Positions 34,752-43,135 of a stretch of DNA of 64,000 nucleotides are shown in pieces (the first letter of the stretch is position 1; each line of letters begins with the position of its first letter). Made by a program: the position numbers and the translations under genes. Source of the DNA: Streptomyces sp. NBC_00464 (GTDB lineage Bacteria > Actinomycetota > Actinomycetes > Streptomycetales > Streptomycetaceae); contig NZ_CP107899.1 in assembly GCF_036013915.1 (NCBI RefSeq), positions 124,001 through 188,000 on the forward strand. Reading direction: 5' to 3'. The notes under the pieces were generated by a model, which worked only from the letters and a program-made list of their open reading frames with translations, had not been told where the DNA came from and searched no databases.

Positions 34752-35078
34752 TCAGTCCGCGACGATGCGGACCGCGCCCGGTGCGTACTCACGCTGGCGC
34801 ACCACCCTGAACCAGCCCTTCGGCAGCGAGATCACCGCGTGCTCCTCGTGCACCACGCGTCCGCCGTCGGGAAGGTGGAGCAGCATCGGGCCGAACACCC
34901 CGCCCTCCCGGATCAGCCGGCCCGGCCCCGGCACCGCGTGCGCATGTCCGGTGACCTCACCGAGCGCGAGGACCAGCCGGCCACGCCCGTCGCGCAGTTC
35001 GCCCGGCGCCTCCAGGAGGTTCGCGGGCACCGCGGACTCCTCCAGCGCCATGATCAGTACGTCGCCCTGCCGGTACAC
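34752..35078 (-). CDS. Small histidine-containing conserved protein paired with DUF6745
   Basis: 108 residues from a GTG with GGAGGGGAGA upstream. It opens MYRQGDVLIM, then EVTGHAHAV (H45, H47), LLHLPDGGRVVHEEH (H68, H77, H80), and closes with PKGWFRVVRQREYAPG. Five histidines and conserved turns suggest a compact beta-barrel or cupin-like metal-binding protein, but this is a guess. It is the first gene of a two-gene leftward unit with the DUF6745 gene and sits about 175 bp from the start of STM4015, so a shared divergent promoter region is possible. Confidence 0.7.
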   Translation of the reverse strand: MYRQGDVLIMALEESAVPANLLEAPGELRDGRGRLVLALGEVTGHAHAVPGPGRLIREGGVFGPMLLHLPDGGRVVHEEHAVISLPKGWFRVVRQREYAPGAVRIVAD

Positions 35079-35253
35079 AGACGTCTCCCCTCCGCGTCGG
35101 CACCCGCTGTGCCGGCCACGTGGAAAACGCTACGGCGGGGGTCTGACAATCGGCCGCCGAGAGCTGCCGACGGAGCCCGGTCGTCCCGTTGTCAGTGGGA
35201 CTTGATAGACCTTGCGGACATCAAACCGTCACTGTCATCAGGAGCTCAGGGCC

Positions 35254-36207
35254 ATGTCCGATGTGGACCACCTGCACGAGTTGCTCGGCCTTCCGGCCGT
35301 CGATTTCCAGTCCGGGACGAAGGACGGCTCCCGGCCGGCCGCCGGCGCGGCGGCCTGGCGCGTCTTCGTCGAGCCGTACGAGGACGAGGACCGTACCTGG
35401 GAACAGGAGTTCGCCGCCTTCCTGGACGAGGTGGACCCGGCCGGTGTCCGCGCGCTGATCATCGGGCAGTGGGGCGAGTCGTACGAGGAGAAGTCGTCGT
35501 ACCCGATCGGTCTCGTGATCGCCGCAGCCGAGCGGCTGACCTCGCTGGAAGCGGTGTTCGTCGGCGATCTGACGATGGAGGAGGCGGAGATCTCCTGGAT
35601 CGAGCAGAGCGATGTCACCGCCCTGCTCGATGCCTTTCCCGCGCTGTTGGAACTCGGGGTGCGGGGTGGTTCCGAGCTCGCCTTCCCTGCCACGAAACAC
35701 GAGCGGCTGCGTTCGCTCACCATCGAGACCGGCGGTCTGCCGGTGCAGGTGGTGCGCGGGGTGCTGGACAGCGAACTGCCCGCGCTGGAGCGGCTCGACC
35801 TGTGGCTGGGTGTCTCCGCCTACGGGGGCGACACGGACGTCGCGGATCTGGCCCCGCTGCTGTCGGGGACGCGTTTCCCGGCCCTGCACCATCTCGGTCT
35901 GCGCAACAGCGAGGTGGAGAACGAGATCGCGGCCGCCGTCGCGTCGGCCCCGATCGTGGCGCGGCTGCGCACCCTCGACCTGTCCTGCGGCACGCTCGGC
36001 GACGAGGGAGCGGCGGCGCTGCTGGAGGGGCAGCCGCTGACACATCTGGACGTCCTCGATCTGCACCACCACTTCCTCACCGAGCCGATGGAGCGCCGGG
36101 TGGCAGAGGCGCTGGAGCCGCACGGCGTGCGGGTGGATCTGTCGGACCGCTGCAAACCGTGGGGCGACCGCGGAGCCGCGGGCCGGTACGTCACGGTGTC
36201 GGAGTGA
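35254..36207 (+). CDS. STM4015-family leucine-rich-repeat protein
   Basis: 317 residues from an ATG with AGGAGCT upstream. Irregular leucine-rich repeats run from about residue 80 to 290 (LTSLEAVFVGDLTMEE, FPALLELGVRGGSELAF, LPALERLDLWLGV, FPALHHLGLRNSEVEN, RLRTLDLSCGTLGDEG, LTHLDVLDLHHHFL). LRR folds serve protein or peptide binding, so it may recruit a partner or substrate for the enzymes encoded next. First gene of the five-gene STM4015-STM4014-STM4013-STM4012-STM4011 operon; the next start is 28 bp away. Confidence 0.85.
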   Translation: MSDVDHLHELLGLPAVDFQSGTKDGSRPAAGAAAWRVFVEPYEDEDRTWEQEFAAFLDEVDPAGVRALIIGQWGESYEEKSSYPIGLVIAAAERLTSLEAVFVGDLTMEEAEISWIEQSDVTALLDAFPALLELGVRGGSELAFPATKHERLRSLTIETGGLPVQVVRGVLDSELPALERLDLWLGVSAYGGDTDVADLAPLLSGTRFPALHHLGLRNSEVENEIAAAVASAPIVARLRTLDLSCGTLGDEGAAALLEGQPLTHLDVLDLHHHFLTEPMERRVAEALEPHGVRVDLSDRCKPWGDRGAAGRYVTVSE

Positions 36208-36234
36208 GTGCGCCATGACGGACGGAGCCCCGTT

Positions 36235-37377
36235 ATGCCGCCGTCGGCGAAAGGCGCGCCGCGCCTGGCGGTAGTCGGCAATCCCGGCAGCCGGCGGGTC
36301 GGCCTCTTCCAGGACGCGGTGCACGCCGCCGGGCTGCCACCGGCCCGCGCGGTGTCCTGGCTCGATGTGCTGAAGGGTCAGGCGGACTTCCTGCCCGGGG
36401 AGACCGTGCGCATCGAATCGCCCGGTGAGGACGCCGAGGTCGAGCGGCTGCTGCGCGGGGTGGACGACCCGACCAGGGTGGAGGGCTCGGCCCTCTGGTA
36501 CGCGCGGTTCACCTCCGCCGTACGGGACGTGGCGCGGGCCGCCACGACGGCGGGCGCGCTCCTGCTGGACGGCCCCGGCGACATCGCGGTGCTGTTCGAC
36601 AAGCGCCTGTGCCACGGCGTCCTGGACGCCGCGGGTGTCCCCGTACCCGCTTCGCCGACATCGGGACGGGCCGCGCATCCTGTCCAGGGCTGGGCCGATG
36701 TGCGTGCGTTGATGGCGGACCACCGTATGCCGCGCGTGTTCGTGAAGCCCGCGCACGGGTCCTCCGCGTCCGGGGTGATGGCCGTGGAGACGGCCGGCCC
36801 CGGACGGATCAGGGCGACCACCTCGGTCGAGCGCGACCCGGCCGGTCGCCTCTACAACTCGCTCCGGGTACACCGCCTCACGACGGAACGGGAGGTGGCG
36901 GCGATCGTCGACGCACTCGCACCCGACGGTCTGCACATCGAACGCTGGCTGCCAAAGGCCTCGCAGCGGGGCCGGGCGTCGGATCTGCGGGTCGTGGTGG
37001 TCGACGGCCGCGCCACCCATGCGGTCGTCCGCACCAGCCGCTCCCCCATGACCAATCTGCACCTCGGCGGTGCGCGCGGCGATCTCGACGAGGTGCGGGC
37101 CGCCGTCGAGGCGGCGGGCGGCAGCTGGGCCGAGGCGCTGACCGTGTGCGAGAGGGCTGCCGCCGCCTTCCCGGACATGCTCTGCGTGGGCGTCGATCTG
37201 CTGCCCGCCACCGGCTGGCGGCGCTTCGCCGTCGGCGAGGTCAACGCCTTCGGTGATCTGCTGCCGCGGCTGACCGGTCTGCCGGGCAGCGGCGCCGAGG
37301 GCCTGGACACCTATGCGGCGCAGGTCGCCGCCGTACTGAACCGAGCAAGGAACCACCGTGTCGACGCAACCGCCTGA
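36235..37377 (+). CDS. STM4014-family ATP-grasp-like protein
   Basis: 380 residues. An ATG is chosen; a GTG at 36208, directly after the previous stop, is an alternative. The middle has ATP-grasp features: LFDKRLCHGVLDAAGVPVPAS (lid/substrate region), PRVFVKPAHGSSASGVMAV (glycine-rich ATP loop), DLRVVVVDGRATHAVVR, and the metal-binding end FPDMLCVGVDLLPATGWRRFAVGEVNAFGD. ATP-grasp enzymes join a carboxylate to an amine or thiol through an acyl phosphate. Its stop overlaps the next gene by 20 bp, showing tight coupling. The substrate is unknown; a peptide or amino-acid ligation step is plausible. Confidence 0.85.
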   Translation: MPPSAKGAPRLAVVGNPGSRRVGLFQDAVHAAGLPPARAVSWLDVLKGQADFLPGETVRIESPGEDAEVERLLRGVDDPTRVEGSALWYARFTSAVRDVARAATTAGALLLDGPGDIAVLFDKRLCHGVLDAAGVPVPASPTSGRAAHPVQGWADVRALMADHRMPRVFVKPAHGSSASGVMAVETAGPGRIRATTSVERDPAGRLYNSLRVHRLTTEREVAAIVDALAPDGLHIERWLPKASQRGRASDLRVVVVDGRATHAVVRTSRSPMTNLHLGGARGDLDEVRAAVEAAGGSWAEALTVCERAAAAFPDMLCVGVDLLPATGWRRFAVGEVNAFGDLLPRLTGLPGSGAEGLDTYAAQVAAVLNRARNHRVDATA

Positions 37378-38230
37378 ACCCCCCTCCGGCGTCACGGACG
37401 CCGCCGCCCCCGACATGAGCGCGGTCGTGGGCAGCCACGATCTGCTTCTCGTCACCCTGGACACCCTGCGGTACGACGTCGCGGTGGAGCTCGCCGCCGC
37501 CGGCCGCATCCCGAATCTGGCCCGGCATCTTCCGGGCGGGGTCTGGGAGAAGCGGCATGCCCCGGGGAGCTTCACCTACGCCTCGCACCAGGCGATCTTC
37601 GCCGGCTTCCTGCCCACACCGGCGTCCCCCGGTCCGCATCCCCGGCTGTTCGCCGCTCGGTTCGCCGGCAGTGAGACCACGGCGGAGCGCACCTTCGTCT
37701 TCGATACGCCCGACCTGGTCTCCGGACTCGCCGGGGCCGGGTACCGCACGGTGTGCATCGGCGGGGTGGGCTTCTTCAACCGGCAGGCACCGCTCGGCTC
37801 GGTGCTGCCCGGGCTGTTCCAGGAGGCGCACTGGGAACCCGGGTTCGGGGTGGCCTCGTCCACCTCGTTCGAGGAGCAGGTGACCCGCGCCGAGCAGGTC
37901 GTCGGTGAACTCCCTTCCGGTCAAAGGCTGTTCCTCTTCGTCAACGTGTCGGCGCTGCACCAGCCCAACTGGTTCCACCGGCCCGGGGCGACCCGCGACG
38001 CGGGTGACAGCCCCGCCACCCATGCCGCCGCGCTGGAGTACGTGGACGCCCACATCGGGCGCCTCTTCGCCGCCGTGAGCAGCCGCGGCCGCGCCTTCGC
38101 GATCGTCTGCTCCGACCACGGCACGGCGTACGGCGACGACGGCTACACCGGTCACCGGCTCGGTCACGAATCCGTCTGGACCGTTCCGTACGCGCACTTC
38201 TTCCTGGAACCGGGAGCCAACGCACGATGA
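37358..38230 (+). CDS. STM4013-family sulfatase/alkaline-phosphatase-fold hydrolase
   Basis: 290 residues from a GTG with CAAGGAACC upstream, inside the end of the previous gene. Metal-site segments of the alkaline-phosphatase superfamily are seen: LLLVTLDTLRYDV (first Asp), APGSFTYASHQAIFAG at the nucleophile position, and the closing SDHGTAYGDDGYTGHRLGH (Asp/His pair). The protein is shorter than classical sulfatases and lacks the CxPxR motif for formylglycine. No signal peptide: it acts in the cytosol on a phospho- or sulfo-ester or a similar group. Stop overlaps the STM4012 start. Confidence 0.85.
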   Translation: MSTQPPEPPSGVTDAAAPDMSAVVGSHDLLLVTLDTLRYDVAVELAAAGRIPNLARHLPGGVWEKRHAPGSFTYASHQAIFAGFLPTPASPGPHPRLFAARFAGSETTAERTFVFDTPDLVSGLAGAGYRTVCIGGVGFFNRQAPLGSVLPGLFQEAHWEPGFGVASSTSFEEQVTRAEQVVGELPSGQRLFLFVNVSALHQPNWFHRPGATRDAGDSPATHAAALEYVDAHIGRLFAAVSSRGRAFAIVCSDHGTAYGDDGYTGHRLGHESVWTVPYAHFFLEPGANAR

Positions 38231-39591
38231 CCAGTCGGCACACCACTCGCCCGTACCAGAGCTACGTCTACGCCTATCCGCACAAGACGGCGTACGGCAG
38301 GCTCTCCGCACATCCCGGCGGACGGCCCGCGCTGAGCGATCTGTGGGCGGGTGAGAGCAAGGACGCGCTCTCGCTCTACCTCCACATACCCTTCTGCGAG
38401 GTCCGCTGCGGCTTCTGCAATCTCTTCACCCGGATCGGCGCGCCCGACGAGCTCACCACCCGCTACCTCGACGCGCTGGACCGGCAGGCGACCGCCGTAC
38501 GGGACGCGCTGGGCGACGCGGAACCGGTGCGCTTCGCCGCCGCCGCGTTCGGCGGCGGAACGCCCACCTTCCTGACCGCCGCCGAGCTGGAGCGCCTGTG
38601 CGACATCGCGGAGAAGCGCATGGGCGCCGACCTGCGGTCCGTGCCGCTGTCCGTCGAGACGTCCCCGTCGACCGCGACGGCCGACCGGCTGGCCGTCCTC
38701 GCCGACCGGGGGACGACGAGGATCAGCATCGGTGTGCAGAGCTTCGTCGAGGCCGAGGCCCGTGCGGCGGTCCGCCCGCAGCGGCGCGCCGATGTCGAGG
38801 CGGCGCTGGGCCTGATCAGGGACAGCCGCATACCGGTCCTCAACATCGACCTGATCTACGGCATCGACGGCCAGACCGAGGAGAGCTGGCGCACCTCGCT
38901 GGACGCGGCGCTGCGGTGGCGGCCGGAGGAGCTGTACCTCTATCCGCTGTACGTCCGTCCGCTGACCGGCCTGGGCAGGCTCGGAGCCGCCGATGCGGCA
39001 ACGGCGGACGCGGCCTGGGACGAGCAGCGGCTGCGCCTGTACCGGGCCGGCCGCGACCATCTCCTCGCCCGCGGCTACGAGCAGGTGTCCATGCGGATGT
39101 TCCGCCGTGCCGACGCCCCGCGGACCGACGGCCCCGACGACTACGCCTGCCAGACCGACGGCATGATCGGCCTGGGCTGCGGAGCCCGTTCGTACACGTC
39201 GCGGCTGCACTACTCCTTCGACTACGCGGTGGAGATGCGCGAGGTCCGAACGATCATCGACGGCTACACGGCCACCGAGGACTTCTCGCGTGCCGAGGTG
39301 GGCCGGTTCACCGACGCCGACGAGGCGCGCCGCCGCCATCTCCTGCAGTCCGTCCTGCAGGCCGAGGGGCTGCGCGTGTCCGAGTACCGCGAGCGGTTCG
39401 GTACGGATCCGGACGAGGACTTCCCCGGGGAGCTCGCCCGGTTCGACGCCCGGGGCTGGCTCGACCGGGACGCGTCGGCCACCGGCCTGCTGCGCCTGAC
39501 GCCCGAAGGACTCGCCCACTCCGACGCTCTGGGCCCCGACCTCTTCTCCCCTGCCGTACGGGCCGCGATGGCCGCGTACGAGCTGAAGTGA
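38227..39591 (+). CDS. STM4012-family radical SAM protein (HemN-like)
   Basis: 454 residues. The cluster motif is C57-x3-C61-x2-C64 in HIPFCEVRCGFCN, the HemN/HemW-type layout, followed by FGGGTPTFL, TSPSTATADRLAVL and RISIGVQSF, and a HemN-like C-terminal domain (LLQSVLQAEGLRVSEYRERFG...). It is not coproporphyrinogen oxidase: Streptomyces makes haem otherwise and the context is different. HemW-like relatives also insert or bind haem. Overlaps STM4013 by 4 bp and is 7 bp from STM4011. Confidence 0.9.
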   Translation: MTSRHTTRPYQSYVYAYPHKTAYGRLSAHPGGRPALSDLWAGESKDALSLYLHIPFCEVRCGFCNLFTRIGAPDELTTRYLDALDRQATAVRDALGDAEPVRFAAAAFGGGTPTFLTAAELERLCDIAEKRMGADLRSVPLSVETSPSTATADRLAVLADRGTTRISIGVQSFVEAEARAAVRPQRRADVEAALGLIRDSRIPVLNIDLIYGIDGQTEESWRTSLDAALRWRPEELYLYPLYVRPLTGLGRLGAADAATADAAWDEQRLRLYRAGRDHLLARGYEQVSMRMFRRADAPRTDGPDDYACQTDGMIGLGCGARSYTSRLHYSFDYAVEMREVRTIIDGYTATEDFSRAEVGRFTDADEARRRHLLQSVLQAEGLRVSEYRERFGTDPDEDFPGELARFDARGWLDRDASATGLLRLTPEGLAHSDALGPDLFSPAVRAAMAAYELK

Positions 39592-39598
39592 GCCCCGC

Positions 39599-40489
39599 AT
39601 GGACCTGACGATTCTCTACCGCGGTCCGCTCGCGTCGTGCGATTACGACTGTCCGTACTGTCCGTTCGCCAAGCGGCGCGACAGCCGGGAGCAGCTGCGG
39701 GCCGACCGGGCCGCTCTGGAGCGCTTCACGGCGTGGGCGGCGGCGCAGACGGGTGACCGGATCTCGGTGCTGTTCACGCCGTGGGGCGAGGGTCTGGTGC
39801 GCTCCTGGTACCGCCGGGCGCTGGTCGAGCTGGCCCGGCTGCCGCACATCCGCAGGGTGGCGATCCAGACGAACCTCAGCGGTCGTACGCAGTGGCTGGC
39901 CGCTGCGGGCGCCGCGGGCCGCGAGAAGATCGCGCTCTGGTGCACGTACCACCCGGGCCAGACACCGTACGAGCGGTTTCTCGGCCGGTGCGGGGAGCTG
40001 GCGTCCCTGGGGATCCGCCACAGTGTGGGGGTGGTCGGGCTCGACACCCATCTGGACGAGGCGCGGCGGCTGCGGGCCGCCCTTCCCGCGGAGGTCTACC
40101 TCTGGGTCAACGCCGCAGAGGGGCACACCTACACGGACGAGGAGGCGGACCGGTGGACGGCGATCGACCCGCTGTTCCCGTACAGCCGCCGTCCGCACCG
40201 TTCGGCAGGTCTGCCCTGCCGGACCGGTGAGTCGGTGATCTCGGTGGACGGGGACGGCACGGTGCGCCGGTGTCACTTCGTCCGCGCCGAGCTCGGCAAT
40301 CTCTACGACGGCAGCTATCGCGCGGCGCTGGGGCCTCGGGCCTGCCCGCTCGCCGTCTGCGACTGCCACATCGGCTATGTGCACCTGGAGACGCTGCCGC
40401 TGTATGACGTCTTCGCCGGCGGGGTGCTGGAGCGCATACCGGCGCATCCGCCGTCCCCCGCCGCCGCGACAGGATCCCCGGGCGGCTGA
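39599..40489 (+). CDS. STM4011-family radical SAM protein with C-terminal cysteine cluster
   Basis: 296 residues. The SAM 4Fe-4S motif is C14-x3-C18-x2-C21 (SCDYDCPYCPF). A second set of cysteines near the end, C207, C225, C249, C254 and C256 (PCRTGE, RRCHF, ACPLAVCDCH), looks like a SPASM/twitch-type auxiliary cluster, usual in enzymes modifying ribosomal peptides or carbon centres. Last gene of the STM4015-4011 operon. No precursor-peptide gene was found within the operon. Confidence 0.9.
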   Translation: MDLTILYRGPLASCDYDCPYCPFAKRRDSREQLRADRAALERFTAWAAAQTGDRISVLFTPWGEGLVRSWYRRALVELARLPHIRRVAIQTNLSGRTQWLAAAGAAGREKIALWCTYHPGQTPYERFLGRCGELASLGIRHSVGVVGLDTHLDEARRLRAALPAEVYLWVNAAEGHTYTDEEADRWTAIDPLFPYSRRPHRSAGLPCRTGESVISVDGDGTVRRCHFVRAELGNLYDGSYRAALGPRACPLAVCDCHIGYVHLETLPLYDVFAGGVLERIPAHPPSPAAATGSPGG

Positions 40490-40503
40490 GGACAGCGAGT
40501 GCG

Positions 40504-41346
40504 TCAGAGCGGCAGCAGGTCGGGGCGCTTGGCCTCGACGTGGTCTCCCGAGGACTCGCCGCGCAGCCGCCGCCCGATCCACGGGACCAGGTACTCGCGT
40601 GCCCAGTGGATGTCGTCGCGCCGTACTTCGAGCGTTCCGCGCTGTGCCTGCGGCGGCCATGCCTGGTCCGGGTCGGCGGGCACGTCGAGGCCGAGGACCT
40701 GCGCGGCGCGCAGCGCGACCCGGGTGTGGCCCTCTGCCGACAGATGCAGCCGGTCGTCGTCCCAGGCCCGCCGGTCCTGCACCGAGCGCAGGGACCAGAG
40801 GTCGAGCACCGGGCAGTCGTAGCGGTCGGCGATGGACCGCACATGGGCGGTGTAGGTGGCGATCTTGCCGCGCAGATGGCGCAGCACGGGAACGTTGCGG
40901 GTGTCGAAGCCGGTGGTGACCATGACGGTGCCGACCGACCTGGTCAGGTCGGCGACCGCGCGCTCGAATCGCTCGGCCACGTCGTCGGGGTCGGTGCCCG
41001 GCCGGATGATGTCGTTGCCGCCTGCGCAGAAGCTCACCAGATCGGGGGCGAGTTCCCTGGCGCGCGGCACCTGCTCCTCGACGATCTGGTCGAGGAGGCG
41101 TCCTCGTACGGCGAGATTGGCGTATCTGAAATTCCCGTGTGCGGATCCTGCGGTGTCCGCCACGTCGGTGTCCGGGAGCTGGTCCGCGAGGAGTACCGCG
41201 AACCGGTCGGCCCATCCGACGAAGGTTCCGTCCGGGCCGGGGTCACCGACGCCCTCGGTGAAGCTGTCGCCAATCGCCGCGTACGACCCGATGGCGCCCT
41301 GTCGGTTGATGACGCCCTGCTGGATGTTGTTCGAATCGTCTGCCAC
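40504..41346 (-). CDS. SGNH/GDSL-family hydrolase
   Basis: 280 residues. All blocks are present: AAIGDSFTEGVGD (Ser), NLAVRGRLLD (Gly block), SFCAGGNDII (Asn) and WDDDRLHLSAEGH (Asp/His pair). No signal peptide, so a cytosolic esterase/lipase-like enzyme. It converges with STM4011 with only 14 bp between the stops. Substrate unknown; it is not part of the STM operon by strand. Confidence 0.9.
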   Translation of the reverse strand: MADDSNNIQQGVINRQGAIGSYAAIGDSFTEGVGDPGPDGTFVGWADRFAVLLADQLPDTDVADTAGSAHGNFRYANLAVRGRLLDQIVEEQVPRARELAPDLVSFCAGGNDIIRPGTDPDDVAERFERAVADLTRSVGTVMVTTGFDTRNVPVLRHLRGKIATYTAHVRSIADRYDCPVLDLWSLRSVQDRRAWDDDRLHLSAEGHTRVALRAAQVLGLDVPADPDQAWPPQAQRGTLEVRRDDIHWAREYLVPWIGRRLRGESSGDHVEAKRPDLLPL

Positions 41347-41475
41347 AAGGGCATATCCTGCACCGTCGAATGTGACCTACGCGACCGTAATATGGGGTTG
41401 ACGGGTGGTGAGATAGACCACCCGGTCAGTTTTTGGTAAAGGGGGAATAAGTACACCCCCCAAGTGCTGCCTTCC

Positions 41476-41523
41476 GCAAAGCAGAAGGACGGTGCGCCGC
41501 CGCGCACCGTCCTTCTGCTTTGC
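41476..41523 (-). terminator. Very strong terminator hairpin after the LysM-M23 gene
   Basis: A perfect 22-bp inverted repeat (arms beginning GCAAAGCAGAAGGACGG) with a 4-nt loop lies 35 bp past the leftward peptidase stop. Without T-run. Confidence 0.9.
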
Positions 41524-41557
41524 CCAGGTCCGGGTCACCGGACCGGTGTGGCCCGGA

Positions 41558-42499
41558 TCAGACGTTGATCCCGTGCGACGCCAGGTAGGCGATCGGGTCG
41601 ATGTCCGAGCCGTACGCCGGACCGGTGCGGACCTCGAAGTGGAGGTGCGGGCCGGTGGCGTTGCCGGTGGAGCCGGACAGACCGACCTGCTGACCCGCGG
41701 TCACGGTCTGGCCCGCCGAGACGGAGAGCGAGGACATGTGGCCGTACTGCGAGTAGTGGCCGTCGGCGTGCTTGATGACGACCTCGTTGCCGTACGCGCC
41801 GCCCCAGCCGGCGGTGACGACGGTGCCGGAGGTGATCGCCTTCACGCTCGTGCCGGTGGAGACGGGGAAGTCGATGCCGGTGTGGCTGCCACTGGACCAG
41901 CTGGCGCCGGAGGCGCGGTAGGCGGTGGTGTGGTTGCCCGGGACCGGGTGGACGTAACCGGAGTCGTTGCTCTGGGCGGCCGGGGCCGAGGTCTCCTTGG
42001 ACGACGAGTCGTCGGAGGAGGACGAGTCGGAGGCCGTGGAGGCCTTCGTCTCGGTCTTGGCCGGAACCTTGGGCGCGGCCTTCGACGGGGTGGTGGAGCC
42101 CGTGGAGGTGGTCGAGGCGTGGCCCCAGGCCTTGCCGCCGAGGGTCAGCTTCATGCCCGGGAAGATCAGGCTCGGGTCGTCGCCGACGACCTTGCGGTTG
42201 TCCTGGTACAGCTTCTCCCAGCCGCCCTTGAGCTTGTGCTCGGCAGCGATCTTCGACAGATAGTCGCCGGAGACCACGGAGTAGGACGTGGTGCCGGCCT
42301 GCTGCTTCGCGACCGGCTTGGCCGGGGTGGCGTGCGCGGCGGCCGACTGCGAGGCGGCGGGAGCGGTCTGCTCCGCGGCGTTGGCACCGGTGGCGCCGAG
42401 CAGCGGAAGCGCGATGACGGCTCCGCCGGCACTCGCGACGACGACGCCACGGGCGATGGTGCTGGACTTGGGACGGCGGTGCTTACCCGATATGGGCAT
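41558..42499 (-). CDS. Secreted LysM-M23 peptidoglycan endopeptidase
   Basis: 313 residues. A signal region with a hydrophobic span at 16-42 ends in GANAAEQ. A LysM domain lies at about 72-120 (YSVVSGDYLSKIAAEHKLKG...LIFPGMKLTL), then a Ser/Thr/Lys-rich linker to about 180, then an M23 domain with zinc ligands H206 and D210 (HTGID), and H285/H287 (HLHFEV). It would bind peptidoglycan by LysM and cut cross-links, as in growth or spore germination. The gene is preceded by a c-di-AMP riboswitch, matching the known control of Streptomyces cell-wall hydrolases. Confidence 0.93.
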   Translation of the reverse strand: MPISGKHRRPKSSTIARGVVVASAGGAVIALPLLGATGANAAEQTAPAASQSAAAHATPAKPVAKQQAGTTSYSVVSGDYLSKIAAEHKLKGGWEKLYQDNRKVVGDDPSLIFPGMKLTLGGKAWGHASTTSTGSTTPSKAAPKVPAKTETKASTASDSSSSDDSSSKETSAPAAQSNDSGYVHPVPGNHTTAYRASGASWSSGSHTGIDFPVSTGTSVKAITSGTVVTAGWGGAYGNEVVIKHADGHYSQYGHMSSLSVSAGQTVTAGQQVGLSGSTGNATGPHLHFEVRTGPAYGSDIDPIAYLASHGINV

Positions 42500-42510
42500 G
42501 AAGGTTTTCC

Positions 42511-42700
42511 TCTCCGGCGCCTGCGAGGTGAGCTGTCGGGTTCGGACTGGAGATGTCCGGTCGCGACTGGCGCGACTTCACCCCGAGCCGGCCGGATTCC
42601 CGGTCGGCGGCTTACCTGGTTCCCCCGCTCCTGCCACGCGGTGAGTGGGTGCGAATTCCGGGCGGCGGCAGGATTAGGCGGTCCGTCCGGATTGACAGCG
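42511..42700 (-). ncRNA. ydaO-yuaA type cyclic-di-AMP riboswitch (leader of the M23 gene)
   Basis: On the minus strand the leader holds the characteristic ydaO blocks in order: GTGGCAGGAGCGGGGGAACC (42638-42619), GGGGTGAAG (42584-42576), then CCCGACAGCTCACCTCGCAG (42540-42521), about 20 nt before the start codon. These are conserved segments of the c-di-AMP riboswitch class that precedes rpf and M23 hydrolase genes in Streptomyces. High c-di-AMP is expected to switch expression off. Boundaries are approximate. Confidence 0.88.
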
Positions 42701-43129
42701 AACGTAAACGAGCCGGGACGGCGGAAACAAGCCACGGGTTCCATGGTTGATTCGTCTACGGAAAACCGGCGAAGAATTCCGGTCACACTCCGTGGATTAT
42801 GGATCTTGGCTTTCCGCGCGGCGTCCGGAATACCCCAACGCCTCACCGCCACACACCGTCACGGATATGATCCCGCTCACGAGAGGTCGGCCATCTCCCG
42901 CGTAAGCGGGGCATGTTCGACTAAAAGCCCCAATACGGACATGTCGCGCTCGTTGCCCCACCGCGCCGGAACCTCGGCGGGGATCGACACCTTCGCGGCC
43001 CGGGGCCACAGACCCGTGACGTCGGCCCGAAGTGCGGGCCCGCCCAAGATGATTGTCCGAGGAATCAATGTCGTATCGTCACGAGAGTGGACACGCCGGC
43101 GACACGCGCCGGCGACAGAGCCTCCAGGA
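42701..43129. other. Intergenic region between the riboswitch and the phosphatase gene
   Basis: About 430 bp with no convincing gene; the short reading frames here lack start signals and similar-sounding proteins. It should contain the promoter of the riboswitch leader (leftward) and that of the tyrosine phosphatase (rightward), but I could not place -10/-35 boxes with confidence. Confidence 0.5.
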
Positions 43130-43135
43130 GTGACC

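Noticed and set aside
35221..37575. 784-codon minus-strand frame opposite STM4015-STM4014
   Set aside because: Shadow of two clearly recognisable plus-strand genes; Arg/His/Gln-rich composition and no start signals.
38227..39591. Annotation of STM4012 as coproporphyrinogen III oxidase (hemN)
   Set aside because: HemN-like cysteine motif only; genomic context with STM4011, 4013, 4014 and 4015 defines a different family.
42797..43009. 70-codon minus-strand frame in the gap before the phosphatase gene
   Set aside because: No ribosome-binding site, no recognisable composition and no neighbouring operon; treated as non-coding.
41492..43135. Long in-frame extension upstream of the tyrosine phosphatase
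   Set aside because: The extension runs antisense through the M23 gene and riboswitch; the GTG at 43136 with CAGGAG upstream is the natural start.
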